Part shown: one piece after another, positions 16,619 through 26,320 of the stretch
How the letters are laid out: every line of letters starts with the position of its first letter
Numbering within the stretch: position 1 is the first letter of the stretch
From: Shewanella sp. MR-4
GTDB taxonomy: Bacteria > Pseudomonadota > Gammaproteobacteria > Enterobacterales > Shewanellaceae
DNA: 64,000 nucleotides
NCBI RefSeq assembly: GCF_000014685.1
Contig: NC_008321.1
Coordinates: 4,213,001-4,277,000 of the forward strand
Direction: 5' to 3'
Made by a program: the position numbers and the translations under genes
The notes under the pieces: generated by a model
Database searches by the model: none
Seen by the model: only the letters and a program-made list of their open reading frames with translations
Told to the model about the DNA's origin: nothing

Positions 16619-19012
16619 ATGCGTCCAGCCGTTATCGCATTAGCAGTATCTTCAACTTTGGTTTTTCCTGTCGTACACGCAGAAGAACAGGCCAGCAGCT
16701 TTGAGAAAATTGAAGTCGTCGGCTCGCGGATCGCCCTGCGCACCGCAACCGACAGCGTTGCCCCCGTCGATATCATTACCGCGGAGCAACTCGAATCCAC
16801 CGGTATGACCGAAACCGCTAAGGCGCTGCAATTTGCCGCGCCAAGTTACAGTTTCCCCTTCTCATCGGTCACCGATGGCTCAGACGCAGTGCGCCCAGCC
16901 AGCTTACGCGGCCTGTCACCTGATCACACGCTAGTACTGGTAAACGGTAAACGCCGCCATGGTTCGGCGCTGGTGCATTTAAGTGGCACTGTCGGCAAGG
17001 GCTCATCTAACGTCGATTTGAACGCAATTCCGATGACGTCAATTAAGCGCATCGAAATCCTGCGTGATGGCGCTTCGGCACAATACGGCTCAGATGCAAT
17101 TGCTGGTGTTATTAACGTAGTCTTAAAAGACAACGACCAAGGCGGTAGCGTGTCGGCTCAAGCGGGCCAAACCTATCTGGGTGACGGTGAACAATGGCGC
17201 GTAGGTGTGAACCACGGGATCAGCCTAAACAACGACGGTTTTGTGAATATTGGCGTTGAAGCTCACCATAAAGACAGCACCAACCGCGCAGGCTTAGATC
17301 CACGCCAACAATATCCTAAGCTGCCAGACGGTTCGGATGATCCGCGTGAAGCGACTTTCAACCGCAAGAGCCACCAAGTGGGCGACGCCGAATACGATAA
17401 CTTAGGCTTATTTATCAACGCGGCGCAGCCTTTCTCAAGCGACAGTAAACTCTATGCCTTCGGTGGCATTAGCCAGCGTGAAACCAAATCCGGCGCATTT
17501 TATCGCCGCGCGCTCGATGCTCGTAACTTGACCGAGCTGTATCCCGACGGCTTTTTACCGCAGATCAATCCTAAGATCATCGATTCATCATTAGTCCTAG
17601 GCTATGAGTTCACCCTCGGTGAATGGAATATCGATACCTCAGCGGGCTATGGCGGTAACTCGTTCGAATACAATATTGTGAACACCCTAAACGCATCACT
17701 CGGCCCAGATAGCCCGACAGAATTCGATGCGGGCACCCTGTCCACCAGCGAAGCAAACCTGAACATCGATGCCTCACGCTACTATAACTTTGCCAATGAT
17801 TCAGAGATCTTAGTGGCAACGGGTGTCTCTTGGCGCCAAAACGGTTATCAGATTGAGGCGGGTGAACCCAACTCTTATATCAATGGCGGTTATGATAACC
17901 GTGCAGCGGGTAGCCAAGGCTTTACTGGCTTTACGCCCGAATCAGAAGTCGATGAGACTCGCGACAATACAGGTGTTTATGTCGAGCTTGAAAACCAATT
18001 AACCACTGAGTTTTATTGGGCGGCGGCGCTGCGTTACGAAAACTATTCTGACTTTGGCGGTAACACCAGTTGGAAGCTCGCGGGCCGTTACGACTTCACC
18101 GACCATTTAGCGCTGCGCGGCACAGTGAACACAGGCTTTAGAGCGCCGAGCGTACAACAGCTGTACTTCAGCAATATCTCGACCCTGTTCAATCCTGATC
18201 CGACTACGGGCCAATTAGTGCCAACAGAATCAGGCACCTTCAACACCTTATCGCCAGTGACTAAAGCCCTAGGCATTAACGAGCTCGACCCAGAGCTATC
18301 GCAATCCTTCAGCTTAGGCTTGGTCTATACCAATGATACGGGTCTCGCCCTGACCTTGGATGCCTATCAGATTTCAATCGATGACAGGATTATCCTCTCA
18401 AGCTCAGTGACGCCAAACGACTCACCCGCTGTTGCGGCGGCGCTAGCCAATACTAATGCAGAATCGGCGCGCTTCTTTATTAATGCAGTCGATACCCGTA
18501 CTCGCGGCGTCGATTTAGTGGTGAGCCAAGATTTTGATCTCGGCAACTGGGGCGATTTACGCGCTAACTTGGCGTACGCCTATAACAAAACAGAAATTCA
18601 AGATATTCATTTCCCTGAAATTTTGGACGGACTCGGCCCTAAACTCTTCGATAATATCGAACAAACCCGCATGACCTCGGCCACGCCGCACAATACGGGT
18701 AACCTAGGACTGACCCATGAATTAGGTGACTTTAAGACTAATATTCGCCTCAGCTATTTTGGCGATTATACAGTGGGTTACTCAACGGGTGATGTAAATT
18801 ACAGCGACCAATGGGTGATGGATTTATCCGTGCGCTACGCAGCAACCGATGCCTTAAGCTTCACCGCTGGCGTACAAAACTTGTTTGATGTGTATCCTGA
18901 AAAACGCCCAGATGACAATAACTTCAATGGTATTTTCGTCTATCCATTAACCAACACGCCGTTTGGATTTAATGGGGGTTACTACTTCCTCGAGGCTAAG
19001 TACACTTACTAA
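16619..19012 (+). CDS. TonB-dependent outer-membrane receptor
   Basis: Receptor of 797 aa. A signal peptide (residues 1-21, ending VVHA) is followed by a plug domain beginning EKIEVVGSRI with the usual GLSPDHTLVLVNGKR and DGASAQYGSDAIAGVINVVL segments, then a beta-barrel ending in aromatic EAKYTY. It imports a ligand across the outer membrane with TonB-ExbBD energy; ligand unknown, but the length and plug suit the sugar or oligopeptide class more than a siderophore, and a YhcH-family gene follows. ATG 16619 is preferred for its GAGAGG site and clean signal peptide; ATG 16574 would add 15 residues without a ribosome site. Confidence 0.9.
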   Translation: MRPAVIALAVSSTLVFPVVHAEEQASSFEKIEVVGSRIALRTATDSVAPVDIITAEQLESTGMTETAKALQFAAPSYSFPFSSVTDGSDAVRPASLRGLSPDHTLVLVNGKRRHGSALVHLSGTVGKGSSNVDLNAIPMTSIKRIEILRDGASAQYGSDAIAGVINVVLKDNDQGGSVSAQAGQTYLGDGEQWRVGVNHGISLNNDGFVNIGVEAHHKDSTNRAGLDPRQQYPKLPDGSDDPREATFNRKSHQVGDAEYDNLGLFINAAQPFSSDSKLYAFGGISQRETKSGAFYRRALDARNLTELYPDGFLPQINPKIIDSSLVLGYEFTLGEWNIDTSAGYGGNSFEYNIVNTLNASLGPDSPTEFDAGTLSTSEANLNIDASRYYNFANDSEILVATGVSWRQNGYQIEAGEPNSYINGGYDNRAAGSQGFTGFTPESEVDETRDNTGVYVELENQLTTEFYWAAALRYENYSDFGGNTSWKLAGRYDFTDHLALRGTVNTGFRAPSVQQLYFSNISTLFNPDPTTGQLVPTESGTFNTLSPVTKALGINELDPELSQSFSLGLVYTNDTGLALTLDAYQISIDDRIILSSSVTPNDSPAVAAALANTNAESARFFINAVDTRTRGVDLVVSQDFDLGNWGDLRANLAYAYNKTEIQDIHFPEILDGLGPKLFDNIEQTRMTSATPHNTGNLGLTHELGDFKTNIRLSYFGDYTVGYSTGDVNYSDQWVMDLSVRYAATDALSFTAGVQNLFDVYPEKRPDDNNFNGIFVYPLTNTPFGFNGGYYFLEAKYTY

Positions 19013-19025
19013 GCCACAAACCATC

Positions 19026-19054
19026 AAAACAGGCCATTTATGGCCTGTTTTTTT
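19026..19054 (+). terminator. Rho-independent terminator of the TonB receptor gene
   Basis: Stem AAAACAGGCCA / TGGCCTGTTTT with a short loop, ending in a T-run, 13 bases after the receptor stop codon. Confidence 0.9.
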
Positions 19055-19139
19055 ATGTCTATCGCTTATGTTCTAACGGCGGTGAACTGATTATAATCTT
19101 TACAATTCACTCATTTACTTACGTCATATCGAGTACCCC

Positions 19140-19601
19140 ATGATTGTCGATACCTTAGCTAATCGCCATATTTATCAATCACTCAGTCCACGCATTGCCA
19201 CGGCATTAGCGCATCTTGCCAGCACTGACTTTAGCCAACTGCCCGTTGGCAATTATCCCCTCGATGGCGAGGATATTTTCGTAATAGTCAACGATTACCA
19301 CACTAAGCCACAATCCACCGAACCCTTTGAAGTACATCAAAAATACATCGATGTGCAGTATGTGGTCAGTGGCGAAGAAGAGTTTGGCTATCTACCATTG
19401 TCCGACCAGACACCCTCAAAACCTTATTTCGAAAAGCACGATTACGCCGAGTTCGATTACGAGTCGAATAAAGCCAACGCCTCCTACATTCAACTAAAGG
19501 CGGGGATGTTCGCGCTCTTCTTCCCTGGCGACATGCATATGCCCGGCACGAGTGATACACCGACAGCGGTGCGTAAAGTCGTGATAAAAGTGAAGATCTA
19601 A
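19140..19601 (+). CDS. YhcH/YjgK/YiaL family protein (DUF386)
   Basis: Protein of 153 aa matching the small cupin-fold family of E. coli YhcH, YjgK and YiaL, with the conserved EVHQKYIDVQYVVSG block and the FFPGDMHMPG block that supply metal ligands. Members are linked to sugar catabolism, such as sialic acid or ketogulonate, and some act as anomerases. No signal peptide, so it acts in the cytoplasm. It lies 127 bp after the TonB receptor gene, separated by a terminator, so a functional link is suggestive only. Confidence 0.88.
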   Translation: MIVDTLANRHIYQSLSPRIATALAHLASTDFSQLPVGNYPLDGEDIFVIVNDYHTKPQSTEPFEVHQKYIDVQYVVSGEEEFGYLPLSDQTPSKPYFEKHDYAEFDYESNKANASYIQLKAGMFALFFPGDMHMPGTSDTPTAVRKVVIKVKI

Positions 19602-19744
19602 CACCTGTGTGAATAATGGCCACTGCCAGCGGTCGGTTTTTAGTGGAATAGCGACTTAAGGGCGCAGCGATATGCGCTTTGGCTATTTCCGAATCGGGCG
19701 AAATATTGTTAAAATTGCCACAAATTTAAAGGAGAGTCCCTGAA

Positions 19745-20665
19745 ATGCCTATGTACGTTGTCGGTCACAAAATCCCCGATTCTGATTCAATCTGCGGTGC
19801 TATCGCGTTAGCTTATTTAAAAAACCAAATCGGTGAAGAAGCCGTTGCCGCACGTTTAGGTGAGTTATCACCCGAAACCGCTTTTATTCTGGAGCGTTTT
19901 GGCTTTGAAGCGCCAGAATACAAAACCAGCTATGCTGGCGAGCAGGTCTACATTGTTGACCACTCAGAACTGACTCAAGCACCGGACGATATCGCTCAAG
20001 CGACTATCGTAGGTATTGTGGATCACCACAAATTAGGCGATCTGACCACTGATACGCCTTTAGAGTGCTGGATCCGCCCTGTTGGTTGCAGCAACACAGT
20101 CATTAAGATGATGTACGACTTCCACCAAGTTGCCATCCCTAAAAATATCGCTGGCATCATGATGTGCGCCATCCTGAGCGACACTGTGATCTTCAAATCA
20201 CCTACCTGCACTACAGCCGACATTCGCTGCGTTGAGGCCTTAGCCGAAATCGCTGGCGTTGAAGACTTTAAAGCGCTGGGCATGGAAATGTTCAAGGTAA
20301 AATCGGCAGTTGAAGGCACGCCAGCACGCGATCTCGTGATGCGCGACTTTAAAGACTTCAACATGAACGGTAACTTAGTGGGTATCGGCCAGTTAGAAGT
20401 GATTGATCTGTCTGTATTTGATTCAATCAAAGCCGAACTGGAAGCCGATATCAAAGCACTGAAAGTTGAAGGCAACCGTCACAGCGTACTGTTGCTGCTG
20501 ACTGACATTATGAAAGAAGGCTCAGAGCTGTTAGTGGTTTCTGACGATGCCGATCTGGTTAACCGTGCCTACGGTAAAACCCCAGTCGATGGCAAAGTGT
20601 GGTTAGACGGTGTATTAAGCCGTAAGAAGCAAGTTGTGCCACAACTGCAGGCCGCTTTCGCTTAA
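19745..20665 (+). CDS. ppaC: Manganese-dependent (family II) inorganic pyrophosphatase
   Basis: DHH-superfamily enzyme of 306 aa that hydrolyses pyrophosphate to phosphate in the cytoplasm. Metal ligands are seen as GHKIPDSDS (H8, D12, D14) and VDHHKLGD. The C-terminal DHHA2 domain carries the SRKKQVVP substrate-binding motif. Length and motif order are those of family II PPases, with no CBS domains inserted. ATG 19745 has GGAGAG ahead of it. It stands alone, followed by its own terminator. Confidence 0.95.
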   Translation: MPMYVVGHKIPDSDSICGAIALAYLKNQIGEEAVAARLGELSPETAFILERFGFEAPEYKTSYAGEQVYIVDHSELTQAPDDIAQATIVGIVDHHKLGDLTTDTPLECWIRPVGCSNTVIKMMYDFHQVAIPKNIAGIMMCAILSDTVIFKSPTCTTADIRCVEALAEIAGVEDFKALGMEMFKVKSAVEGTPARDLVMRDFKDFNMNGNLVGIGQLEVIDLSVFDSIKAELEADIKALKVEGNRHSVLLLLTDIMKEGSELLVVSDDADLVNRAYGKTPVDGKVWLDGVLSRKKQVVPQLQAAFA

Positions 20666-20688
20666 GCGACCATTAAGTTGTTATGCAT

Positions 20689-20716
20689 AAAAAGCCGAAC
20701 TCAGTTCGGCTTTTTT
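20689..20716 (+). terminator. Rho-independent terminator after ppaC
   Basis: AAAAAGCCGAACT / AGTTCGGCTTTTTT hairpin with a T-run, 24 bases past the ppaC stop. Confidence 0.93.
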
Positions 20717-20833
20717 GTGCCTTAAAAATGTTCCACTCCTTAAAATCGGCATGAAACTTTGCTCATAAAGCTATCCTAAATTTGGCTGTGCCGAGTAAGA
20801 TGGGATGATTCATTCTCGCACTCTGTTTTAATC

Positions 20834-21445
20834 ATGCCAGAAGCCTTACAACACCTTATCACCGAAATGACACCTTGGTTGCAGCAATACGGTTATCTGC
20901 TGCTCTTTGTGGCCATCGCCGTCGAGGGATTTGGTATTCCTGCACCGGGACAATCATTACTGATTGTCGCCAGTTTACTGGCTGCAACGGGGCAAATGTC
21001 GCTGCCATTAGTCTTAATCGTTGCCTGCGTCGCCGCCCTGAGTGGCAACAGTTTGGGCTACTTTATCGGTCGCCGCTTCGGTGAGGTATTGCTGCGAAAA
21101 GGTTGGATAAAGCCGCAGCTTGAGGACAAGATCCACAGTGTGATTGGCCAGTATGGCATTGCCGCCTTAGTGCTCAGCCGCTTTGTCGAAGGGCTTAAGC
21201 AGTTTATGTTTATTGGCTGTGGGCTAGCCAAAATGCCCTTTAAGCAATTCGTGATGGGCAACCTACTCGCCACCAGCATTTGGGTAACGCTTTTTGGCTT
21301 AGGCCCAGTGTTAATCCGCGATGAAATCGCCCCTATTCTCACGTTTTATCATCAACATAAATACCCTACATGGGCAATCGTTAGCCTGCTTTTAGTCCTT
21401 TTACTTCATTTTAGCTGGCGTAAATTTCAGGTTAAAAATCAGTAA
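20834..21445 (+). CDS. DedA/SNARE-associated family membrane protein
   Basis: Inner-membrane protein of 203 aa with the DedA signature EGFGIPAPGQSLLIVA near residues 30-45, the second-half block SRFVEGLKQFMFIGCGLAKM, and four or five hydrophobic segments. DedA proteins are thought to flip undecaprenyl phosphate or phospholipids and support envelope integrity and polymyxin resistance. Not in an operon: ppaC is closed by a terminator upstream, and the next gene starts 91 bp later behind its own AAGGAG site. Confidence 0.9.
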   Translation: MPEALQHLITEMTPWLQQYGYLLLFVAIAVEGFGIPAPGQSLLIVASLLAATGQMSLPLVLIVACVAALSGNSLGYFIGRRFGEVLLRKGWIKPQLEDKIHSVIGQYGIAALVLSRFVEGLKQFMFIGCGLAKMPFKQFVMGNLLATSIWVTLFGLGPVLIRDEIAPILTFYHQHKYPTWAIVSLLLVLLLHFSWRKFQVKNQ

Positions 21446-21536
21446 AAAGTATATTACAAACACTGTTTTGATCAGATAAAGTGGCAGCTAGGTTCCCCTT
21501 CTAACTAAACGGATAGTGAATAAACAAGGAGTGTAG

Positions 21537-21974
21537 ATGAAGTCTTCTGCTTGGGGCGCTCTCGCCCTTTTACTACTTACCACCCCATGCTTAGCATTAA
21601 CTAAGCATATTTATGGTGATGTACAAGTTACCAATATTAGCCCGAGTAGCGATTTTGTTTGGGAACGCGACAATACACAGCAACCCCAATACCCAATAGA
21701 ACTCGCGCGTTCGCGCATAGCGGGTTGTACTGTGCTGTCCTTCGACATTTCCGAGACAGGTGACACTGAAAATATTGAAGTCATCAATTCTGTCCCCCAT
21801 TATGCGATTGGCAAATATTCAAAACAAATACTTAAAACATGGAAGTGGACACCCACGTCTACAGTTAAAACCGCCGAGAAACGCACTGTCAGACTCGACT
21901 ATTGCCTTGGGGAAACTTCTTCCGCTGAATCAGAGAAACAATGTAAGCAACAAGCACAACTCGCCTGTAGCTAA
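21537..21974 (+). CDS. TonB C-terminal-domain periplasmic protein
   Basis: Exported protein of 145 aa: signal peptide (1-21, ending LALTK), then a TonB C-terminal-like domain with YPIELARSRIAGCTVLSFDISETGDTE and VINSVPHYAIGK, and a Cys-rich tail. It lacks the N-terminal membrane anchor and Pro-rich spacer of a true TonB, so it probably does not energise receptors by itself. The four cysteines in the mature part suggest disulfides. It converges on the hydrolase gene at 22039; function unknown. Confidence 0.75.
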   Translation: MKSSAWGALALLLLTTPCLALTKHIYGDVQVTNISPSSDFVWERDNTQQPQYPIELARSRIAGCTVLSFDISETGDTENIEVINSVPHYAIGKYSKQILKTWKWTPTSTVKTAEKRTVRLDYCLGETSSAESEKQCKQQAQLACS

Positions 21975-22038
21975 CCATTGAACATATTTAATTTTCTCAA
22001 AGGTTAAACAAGCCCCCAGAGAGAATCCTCCCGCAGAT

Positions 22039-23625
22039 TTACTCAGTCTCAACCTTAGGTTGAGGCTGAGCTGGTTCATTCGGTTTAGTATCCTTAGTGT
22101 TATTTATCTCGGTTTGGGGCTCTGTATTAATTTGGGGTTCCGCATTAGTTTGAGACTCAGCATTAATGGCTGGCGGCGTAGCTGTGGTCTCGGCTTCCTC
22201 TTGTTTCGTTTCTCCAGTCATTGCATTCGAAGTCTCATCCTTTGCTTGCGGCAGGGTGTGCTCATCTGATGGCTGCACTACTGGGGAATGCTCCTCAATC
22301 AGTGTTTGCTTCTCAGGCGCCTCTTGTGAATCTTGTGGCTTAGGTTGTTCGCCTTCAGGTACCAGTTCCACTAACACTACGGGTTCTGCTGGCGTATTTG
22401 TTTGCGTATCCGACGAGCTTGCCGCTTCCGATTCTGGCGTCAACGTGGCTAAATCTTCATTCGCAGGGCTTTCGACCGCATGTTTAGGCAATTGATTTCG
22501 ATACAAATCAATCATCCCCATCACCTCGGACAAGGCTTTAGCGTGATCCGGCGTCAAGATACCATTGTGCCCAGAGACAATTTCATCGGACACGGCCAGC
22601 ACCCATACTGCCTGCATATTGGCGTCTGGACAGGTTTGCACGCTGCGCCGCGCCTGCAGGCGCGCACGGATTTTCCAACCCGAATGCGGCAAGGTCATCA
22701 TACAACCCGGGATTTGATCGTGAGCCATTAATGCCGAAGGCATCTTCATCGGCGTCGAACAATTACCGCCAGAACATTTATCAATATCATGGGTAATAGC
22801 CCAAGAGTTACCCAGCGCCCGCTCGCCGTCCTTGATGTAATTAAACGCCTCTTTTACCGCAAAATCGCCCTTAGATTGCAGCACCACCATACTCGGTTTT
22901 TGCCTATCTAAGCTCATCAGCGTATCGAGCGGCTTAAAATCCTGCGCCGGCGCGGCGGGGTTTAACAGTAAGAAAAGATTCGGGTTATCCTGCTCATTAT
23001 CGATGGCCGCCTTGATTCTATCTTTACTGGCGTGCAGCACCACTAAGCCGCCAAGACTGTGGCCAATCACGGTATAACGCAGTAATTGATGTTCAGCCAC
23101 TAACCCATCCAGCTTATCCAGCAACTGTGATAGCCCGGTTTGCCCAATGCGCTTGGCCACGGCTTTACGCTGTAAAATGGTCGGGAAATCCAGCGGTTCA
23201 ATCCAACTGGTGGCATCTTCTGAGCCATCGAGCCAGAAGGGATCCAGCTTGTCACCACGCCAACCTATGTATAAACCCAATAGGTTACGCTGGGAGTCGG
23301 ATGCCGCCATCTGTTGATAAAACTGTTCGAACGCGACAAAGTTTTCGTCCGTCGGATTAGCGCTATGGTGCCAGCCGTGGACAAAAATCAGCAGCTCGGG
23401 AGCCGTGCCATTATTGGGTTGTAAAATACGCGCCTTGAGTCCTTGCCATTGTCCATCGTTGTGTGGCTGACCTTGATCATTAAATTCAATCACATGCAAA
23501 TTTTGCGTAGCAATATCAGGGCCGGGAATGTGATAGGCTTGGTCAGGAATAAAAGGAAGTAAAATACCGAGGGACAACAACATTAAAAACAGTAACTTGT
23601 ACTGAGTAAACTTCTTAAGGCTCAT
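22039..23625 (-). CDS. Alpha/beta-hydrolase family protein with long low-complexity tail
   Basis: Protein of 528 aa. A signal anchor (about 9-26) is followed by an alpha/beta-hydrolase domain with LLIFVHGWHHSANPTDENF and the nucleophile elbow GHSLGG near residue 190. From about residue 370 the sequence becomes Glu/Pro/Thr/Gln-rich, with near-repeats of QTNAEPQ and QINTEPQ, likely disordered. Such tails are prone to length variation. Substrate unknown; esterase or lipase activity is inferred from the fold. It is flanked by a convergent gene on one side and starts 140 bp from a glycosyltransferase gene on the same strand. Confidence 0.75.
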   Translation of the reverse strand: MSLKKFTQYKLLFLMLLSLGILLPFIPDQAYHIPGPDIATQNLHVIEFNDQGQPHNDGQWQGLKARILQPNNGTAPELLIFVHGWHHSANPTDENFVAFEQFYQQMAASDSQRNLLGLYIGWRGDKLDPFWLDGSEDATSWIEPLDFPTILQRKAVAKRIGQTGLSQLLDKLDGLVAEHQLLRYTVIGHSLGGLVVLHASKDRIKAAIDNEQDNPNLFLLLNPAAPAQDFKPLDTLMSLDRQKPSMVVLQSKGDFAVKEAFNYIKDGERALGNSWAITHDIDKCSGGNCSTPMKMPSALMAHDQIPGCMMTLPHSGWKIRARLQARRSVQTCPDANMQAVWVLAVSDEIVSGHNGILTPDHAKALSEVMGMIDLYRNQLPKHAVESPANEDLATLTPESEAASSSDTQTNTPAEPVVLVELVPEGEQPKPQDSQEAPEKQTLIEEHSPVVQPSDEHTLPQAKDETSNAMTGETKQEEAETTATPPAINAESQTNAEPQINTEPQTEINNTKDTKPNEPAQPQPKVETE

Positions 23626-23765
23626 TTATGACAACTAAATTGTGGCCAGACTAGGCCAATATAGACACGCTGCTGGGGCTAACAGCAAAATTGGCCAAAT
23701 TATACGCTAACCCCAAATTTCCAGCTAGAGCCGACGATGCCTTTTATCATCAAGCTTAGCTCGAG

Positions 23766-24806
23766 TTAGCGCCAGGTGTCGGGTAGCTTCACTTGGCTCC
23801 AAAGGTCATCACACAATGGCGCGGTATGTTGCCACTGACCGCTGCAAATCCATTTCACTAAGGCATCACCCACCTGTGGATAGGCGATGGGACTTGGCGA
23901 TGCTGCCTTGAGCCAACGTTTGACCACGCCCATGTCTAGACTCATCATACTGTCACCCGCGCCCAATAATTGCAGCGCTGCCACGTTCGACAACTGCTCG
24001 AATTGACCAATCAGCGGCTTGACCAACAACTTCTTACCTAAGGTCAGCGCCTCGCTCGCCAACTCAAATCCGGCATTACCAATCACTCCACCGCAGCTCG
24101 CTAAGTGCTGTTTAAATCCGTCACGATTAAAACCATGCCATTGAATATGGTCGGCGAGCGGTGCTGTCGGCTGCTTAGCGTGATACACCAAAAACTGATA
24201 ATCCGTAAAAGGCTTAAAAAATTCGGCGATCGCATCCGCCTCTTCGAAGGGTAAATACACCAAAATTTGATGGGTATGTTCAATAGGACTGGCATCGACT
24301 TCGACAAAGGGAGGTAGGATCGGAAAACCAAAATGATGCCAATGGCAACCCAGTGCCACATCCACTGGCGCAAAATAGTTGAGTAGCAACTCATTAAACC
24401 AAGTGCTCCCCAACTTAGGCACTGGGTGAGTCAAGGCCGCTTGATGACTTATGCCAATGGAAGGGACGCCTTGGCGCCTCGCCGCCCATGCGGATACGGG
24501 TTCAAAATCATTCAGCACTAGGTCATAGCAACTCAAATCTAATGCTTGGATATCCTTAAGCAATGACAAGGAGCAATTCTGTCTCACCGTTTGCGATACA
24601 TTCACTCGTCCTGAGTGAGTCGCAAAGGTCATTCCCGCCTGTACGCGATACTCCCCAAAACACTCCATATCGAAAAAATGCTCAGGCTTGCGCCCCGAAA
24701 ACAAAAAGTCGACTTGAATATTGTGCTCAATTAAGGCTTTTGCCATCACTCGAGCACGACTTAGGTGGCCATTCCCTGTGCCTTGAACTCCGTAGAGTAT
24801 TCGCAT
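23766..24806 (-). CDS. Glycosyltransferase of the MJ1255/VC2487 family
   Basis: Protein of 346 aa with GT-B-like features: it opens MRILYGVQGTGNGHLSRARV, the glycine-rich loop of UDP-sugar transferases resembling MurG, and has the C-terminal acceptor-proximal block GNAGFELASEALTLGKKLLVKP. The MJ1255/VC2487 family is conserved in Vibrio and Shewanella but its donor and acceptor are not known. AAAGGAT precedes ATG. It lies 73 bp downstream of the PAP2 phosphatase gene on the same strand, a pairing consistent with work on a lipid-linked glycan. Confidence 0.85.
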   Translation of the reverse strand: MRILYGVQGTGNGHLSRARVMAKALIEHNIQVDFLFSGRKPEHFFDMECFGEYRVQAGMTFATHSGRVNVSQTVRQNCSLSLLKDIQALDLSCYDLVLNDFEPVSAWAARRQGVPSIGISHQAALTHPVPKLGSTWFNELLLNYFAPVDVALGCHWHHFGFPILPPFVEVDASPIEHTHQILVYLPFEEADAIAEFFKPFTDYQFLVYHAKQPTAPLADHIQWHGFNRDGFKQHLASCGGVIGNAGFELASEALTLGKKLLVKPLIGQFEQLSNVAALQLLGAGDSMMSLDMGVVKRWLKAASPSPIAYPQVGDALVKWICSGQWQHTAPLCDDLWSQVKLPDTWR

Positions 24807-24879
24807 TGCTTATCCTTTAACTGTGAATGAGAGAGTGGTGAATCAAGGAGGTACCTAACGAATAAGCGCCTGATTTGGG

Positions 24880-25392
24880 TTAAATCACGGGATGTACCAG
24901 CAACACTGCCCCAATACCTAACAGGGCGCCAGCAGCAATATCTGAAGGGTAATGCACCCCTAGCGCAACGCGTGAGGCACCAATACTGAACGCCCAGGCA
25001 TAGGCAAAAGGGGCGGCGATGGGATACACCTGCGCCACACTCGTGGCCATCACAAAGGCGGCCGCCGTGTGCCCAGAAGGTAGACTGAATCTGTCTGAAG
25101 GTTCGAATCCCTTTTCAAACCCAACTAAGGCGTGGCAGGGGCGAGTGCGGCGAATGCTATTTTTGAGTAATAAGTACAGCGGCAATTCAATCAAAAAGCT
25201 CGCTAACAGCAGATTGAACAGGCTCTGTCCTTGGGCATGTGTCAGCATCAACCCAACAGCAAGATACAGATACACATGCCCATCCCCAGTTGCCGATATC
25301 CGCTTCGCCCAATCATAAACACCATGACGTTGGCTCAAACCCACAATGCGATAAAACATGCGCTTATCTAAGTCTGTAATGTAACTCAACAT
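24880..25392 (-). CDS. PAP2-family membrane phosphatase
   Basis: Membrane phosphatase of 170 aa with all three motifs of the family: KNSIRRTRP (KX6RP), PSGHT, and SRVALGVHYPSD (SRX5HX3D). Four or five hydrophobic segments. Members dephosphorylate lipid phosphates such as undecaprenyl pyrophosphate or phosphatidic acid at the periplasmic face of the inner membrane; which one cannot be told here. It is directly upstream of the MJ1255/VC2487-type glycosyltransferase gene. Confidence 0.9.
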   Translation of the reverse strand: MLSYITDLDKRMFYRIVGLSQRHGVYDWAKRISATGDGHVYLYLAVGLMLTHAQGQSLFNLLLASFLIELPLYLLLKNSIRRTRPCHALVGFEKGFEPSDRFSLPSGHTAAAFVMATSVAQVYPIAAPFAYAWAFSIGASRVALGVHYPSDIAAGALLGIGAVLLVHPVI

Positions 25393-25700
25393 AAAACAGG
25401 CTCCTTGCTGGCATGCCAGCGAGTATCATGGCGATGTTAATGAGTGCATTCTCTCGACAACCGTTAGCGTCTGCATGTTTTAACGCCGTGTCAGACGACT
25501 ATTTCACGATAGAACCCCACGCTAAACCCTATGGCGACTTAAACAGATATTGCTTAAGTACTCAGTGTTAAGCTGAGACTAAGAACTCCCGATGACGGCA
25601 AAGTGACATCAGGCCTAAAGTTTTATGACATTCGCACAGATGAAATAAATCGCGATGAATGAAGTAATGACTGCAAAGAGAGGAAAACGGGCTGGGAGAT

Positions 25701-25737
25701 ACAGTGCTGCCCTGATGCTAAGAGCGGGCAACACTGT
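25701..25737. repeat. Imperfect inverted repeat in the 25393-25747 gap
   Basis: The 355-bp stretch between the PAP2 gene and the small membrane-protein gene has no gene that I can support. Its one structured feature is ACAGTGCTGCCC (25701-25712) with GGGCAACACTGT (25726-25737), matching at 11 of 12 positions around a 13-base loop. It lies 10 bases past the end of the minus-strand gene. No T-run follows on either strand, so it may be a weak terminator, an mRNA-stabilising stem or a repeat. Confidence 0.5.
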
Positions 25738-25747
25738 TAGAAAACTT

Positions 25748-25996
25748 TCAAGCGACGGCTTGTTCCAACGCTTTGGCGCGGTAAATTTTCGTCAGATGAT
25801 AGATATTAATACAGGCTACGAAGGCGTTCATACCCGCAACAGGCCAGGCTGAAATAAATACGCCGTAGATGACAAACAGGGTACAACCGACAAAGTTTAG
25901 CCATCTTAACCAGACGATGTTCTTCATCATAAGTGAAATTGCCACCATCACTGAGGCAAAATAACCAATAATTTCAATTGTGTTTACAGCTTCCAT
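25748..25996 (-). CDS. Small three-helix membrane protein, YgjV/SemiSWEET-like
   Basis: Protein of 82 aa with three hydrophobic helices (about 7-24, 30-50, 53-70). The layout resembles half-size PQ-loop/SemiSWEET transporters and one half of YgjV, but no PQ motif is present, so the family call is loose. ATG 25996 is chosen because GAGAGG lies about 6 bases upstream; the frame is open further but the upstream part looks non-coding. Monocistronic, divergent from rraA. Confidence 0.65.
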   Translation of the reverse strand: MEAVNTIEIIGYFASVMVAISLMMKNIVWLRWLNFVGCTLFVIYGVFISAWPVAGMNAFVACINIYHLTKIYRAKALEQAVA

Positions 25997-26320
25997 AGGC
26001 ACCTCTCGAAGGCCCTCTACCGTCCATAAGCGTAACGGGGGGTCCTTGCCCCTAAAGCAAATATAAGTTAAGTAAGTTAATTTAAACTTGGGATATAATA
26101 CCAAAACACGCAACAGAGTTGTAATAAAAAACCGTTATTTAATGACCGAAATCAAGTTTTGAGGATAACCCCCTGTTAAGTGACGAAAGCTTACAACAGA
26201 AGTGTTAACGTCCAAGTGCAACAATACCGTGATTGATAACACTTTTCTTTTCAGTAATCCCTTTTATACTGGCGTAAACTCGCTAAACTGTACGCAACGC
26301 GGATCAATAGGAGTGTAAAT
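25997..26320 (+). other. Divergent intergenic region upstream of rraA
   Basis: 324 bp with no gene. A possible -10 (TATACT, 26265-26270) lies about 50 bp before rraA without a clear -35. The ribosome site is AGGAG at 26310-26314. A weak dyad AGTGTTA / TAACACT flanks about 27 bases around 26205-26241. Nothing stronger is seen. Confidence 0.4.

Noticed and set aside
22060..22495. Plus-strand frames opposite the hydrolase tail
   Set aside because: They mirror the low-complexity Glu/Pro-rich tail and look like translation of its complement.
25655..25852. Short plus-strand frame overlapping the small membrane protein gene
   Set aside because: Antisense to a better-supported gene with a good ribosome site.
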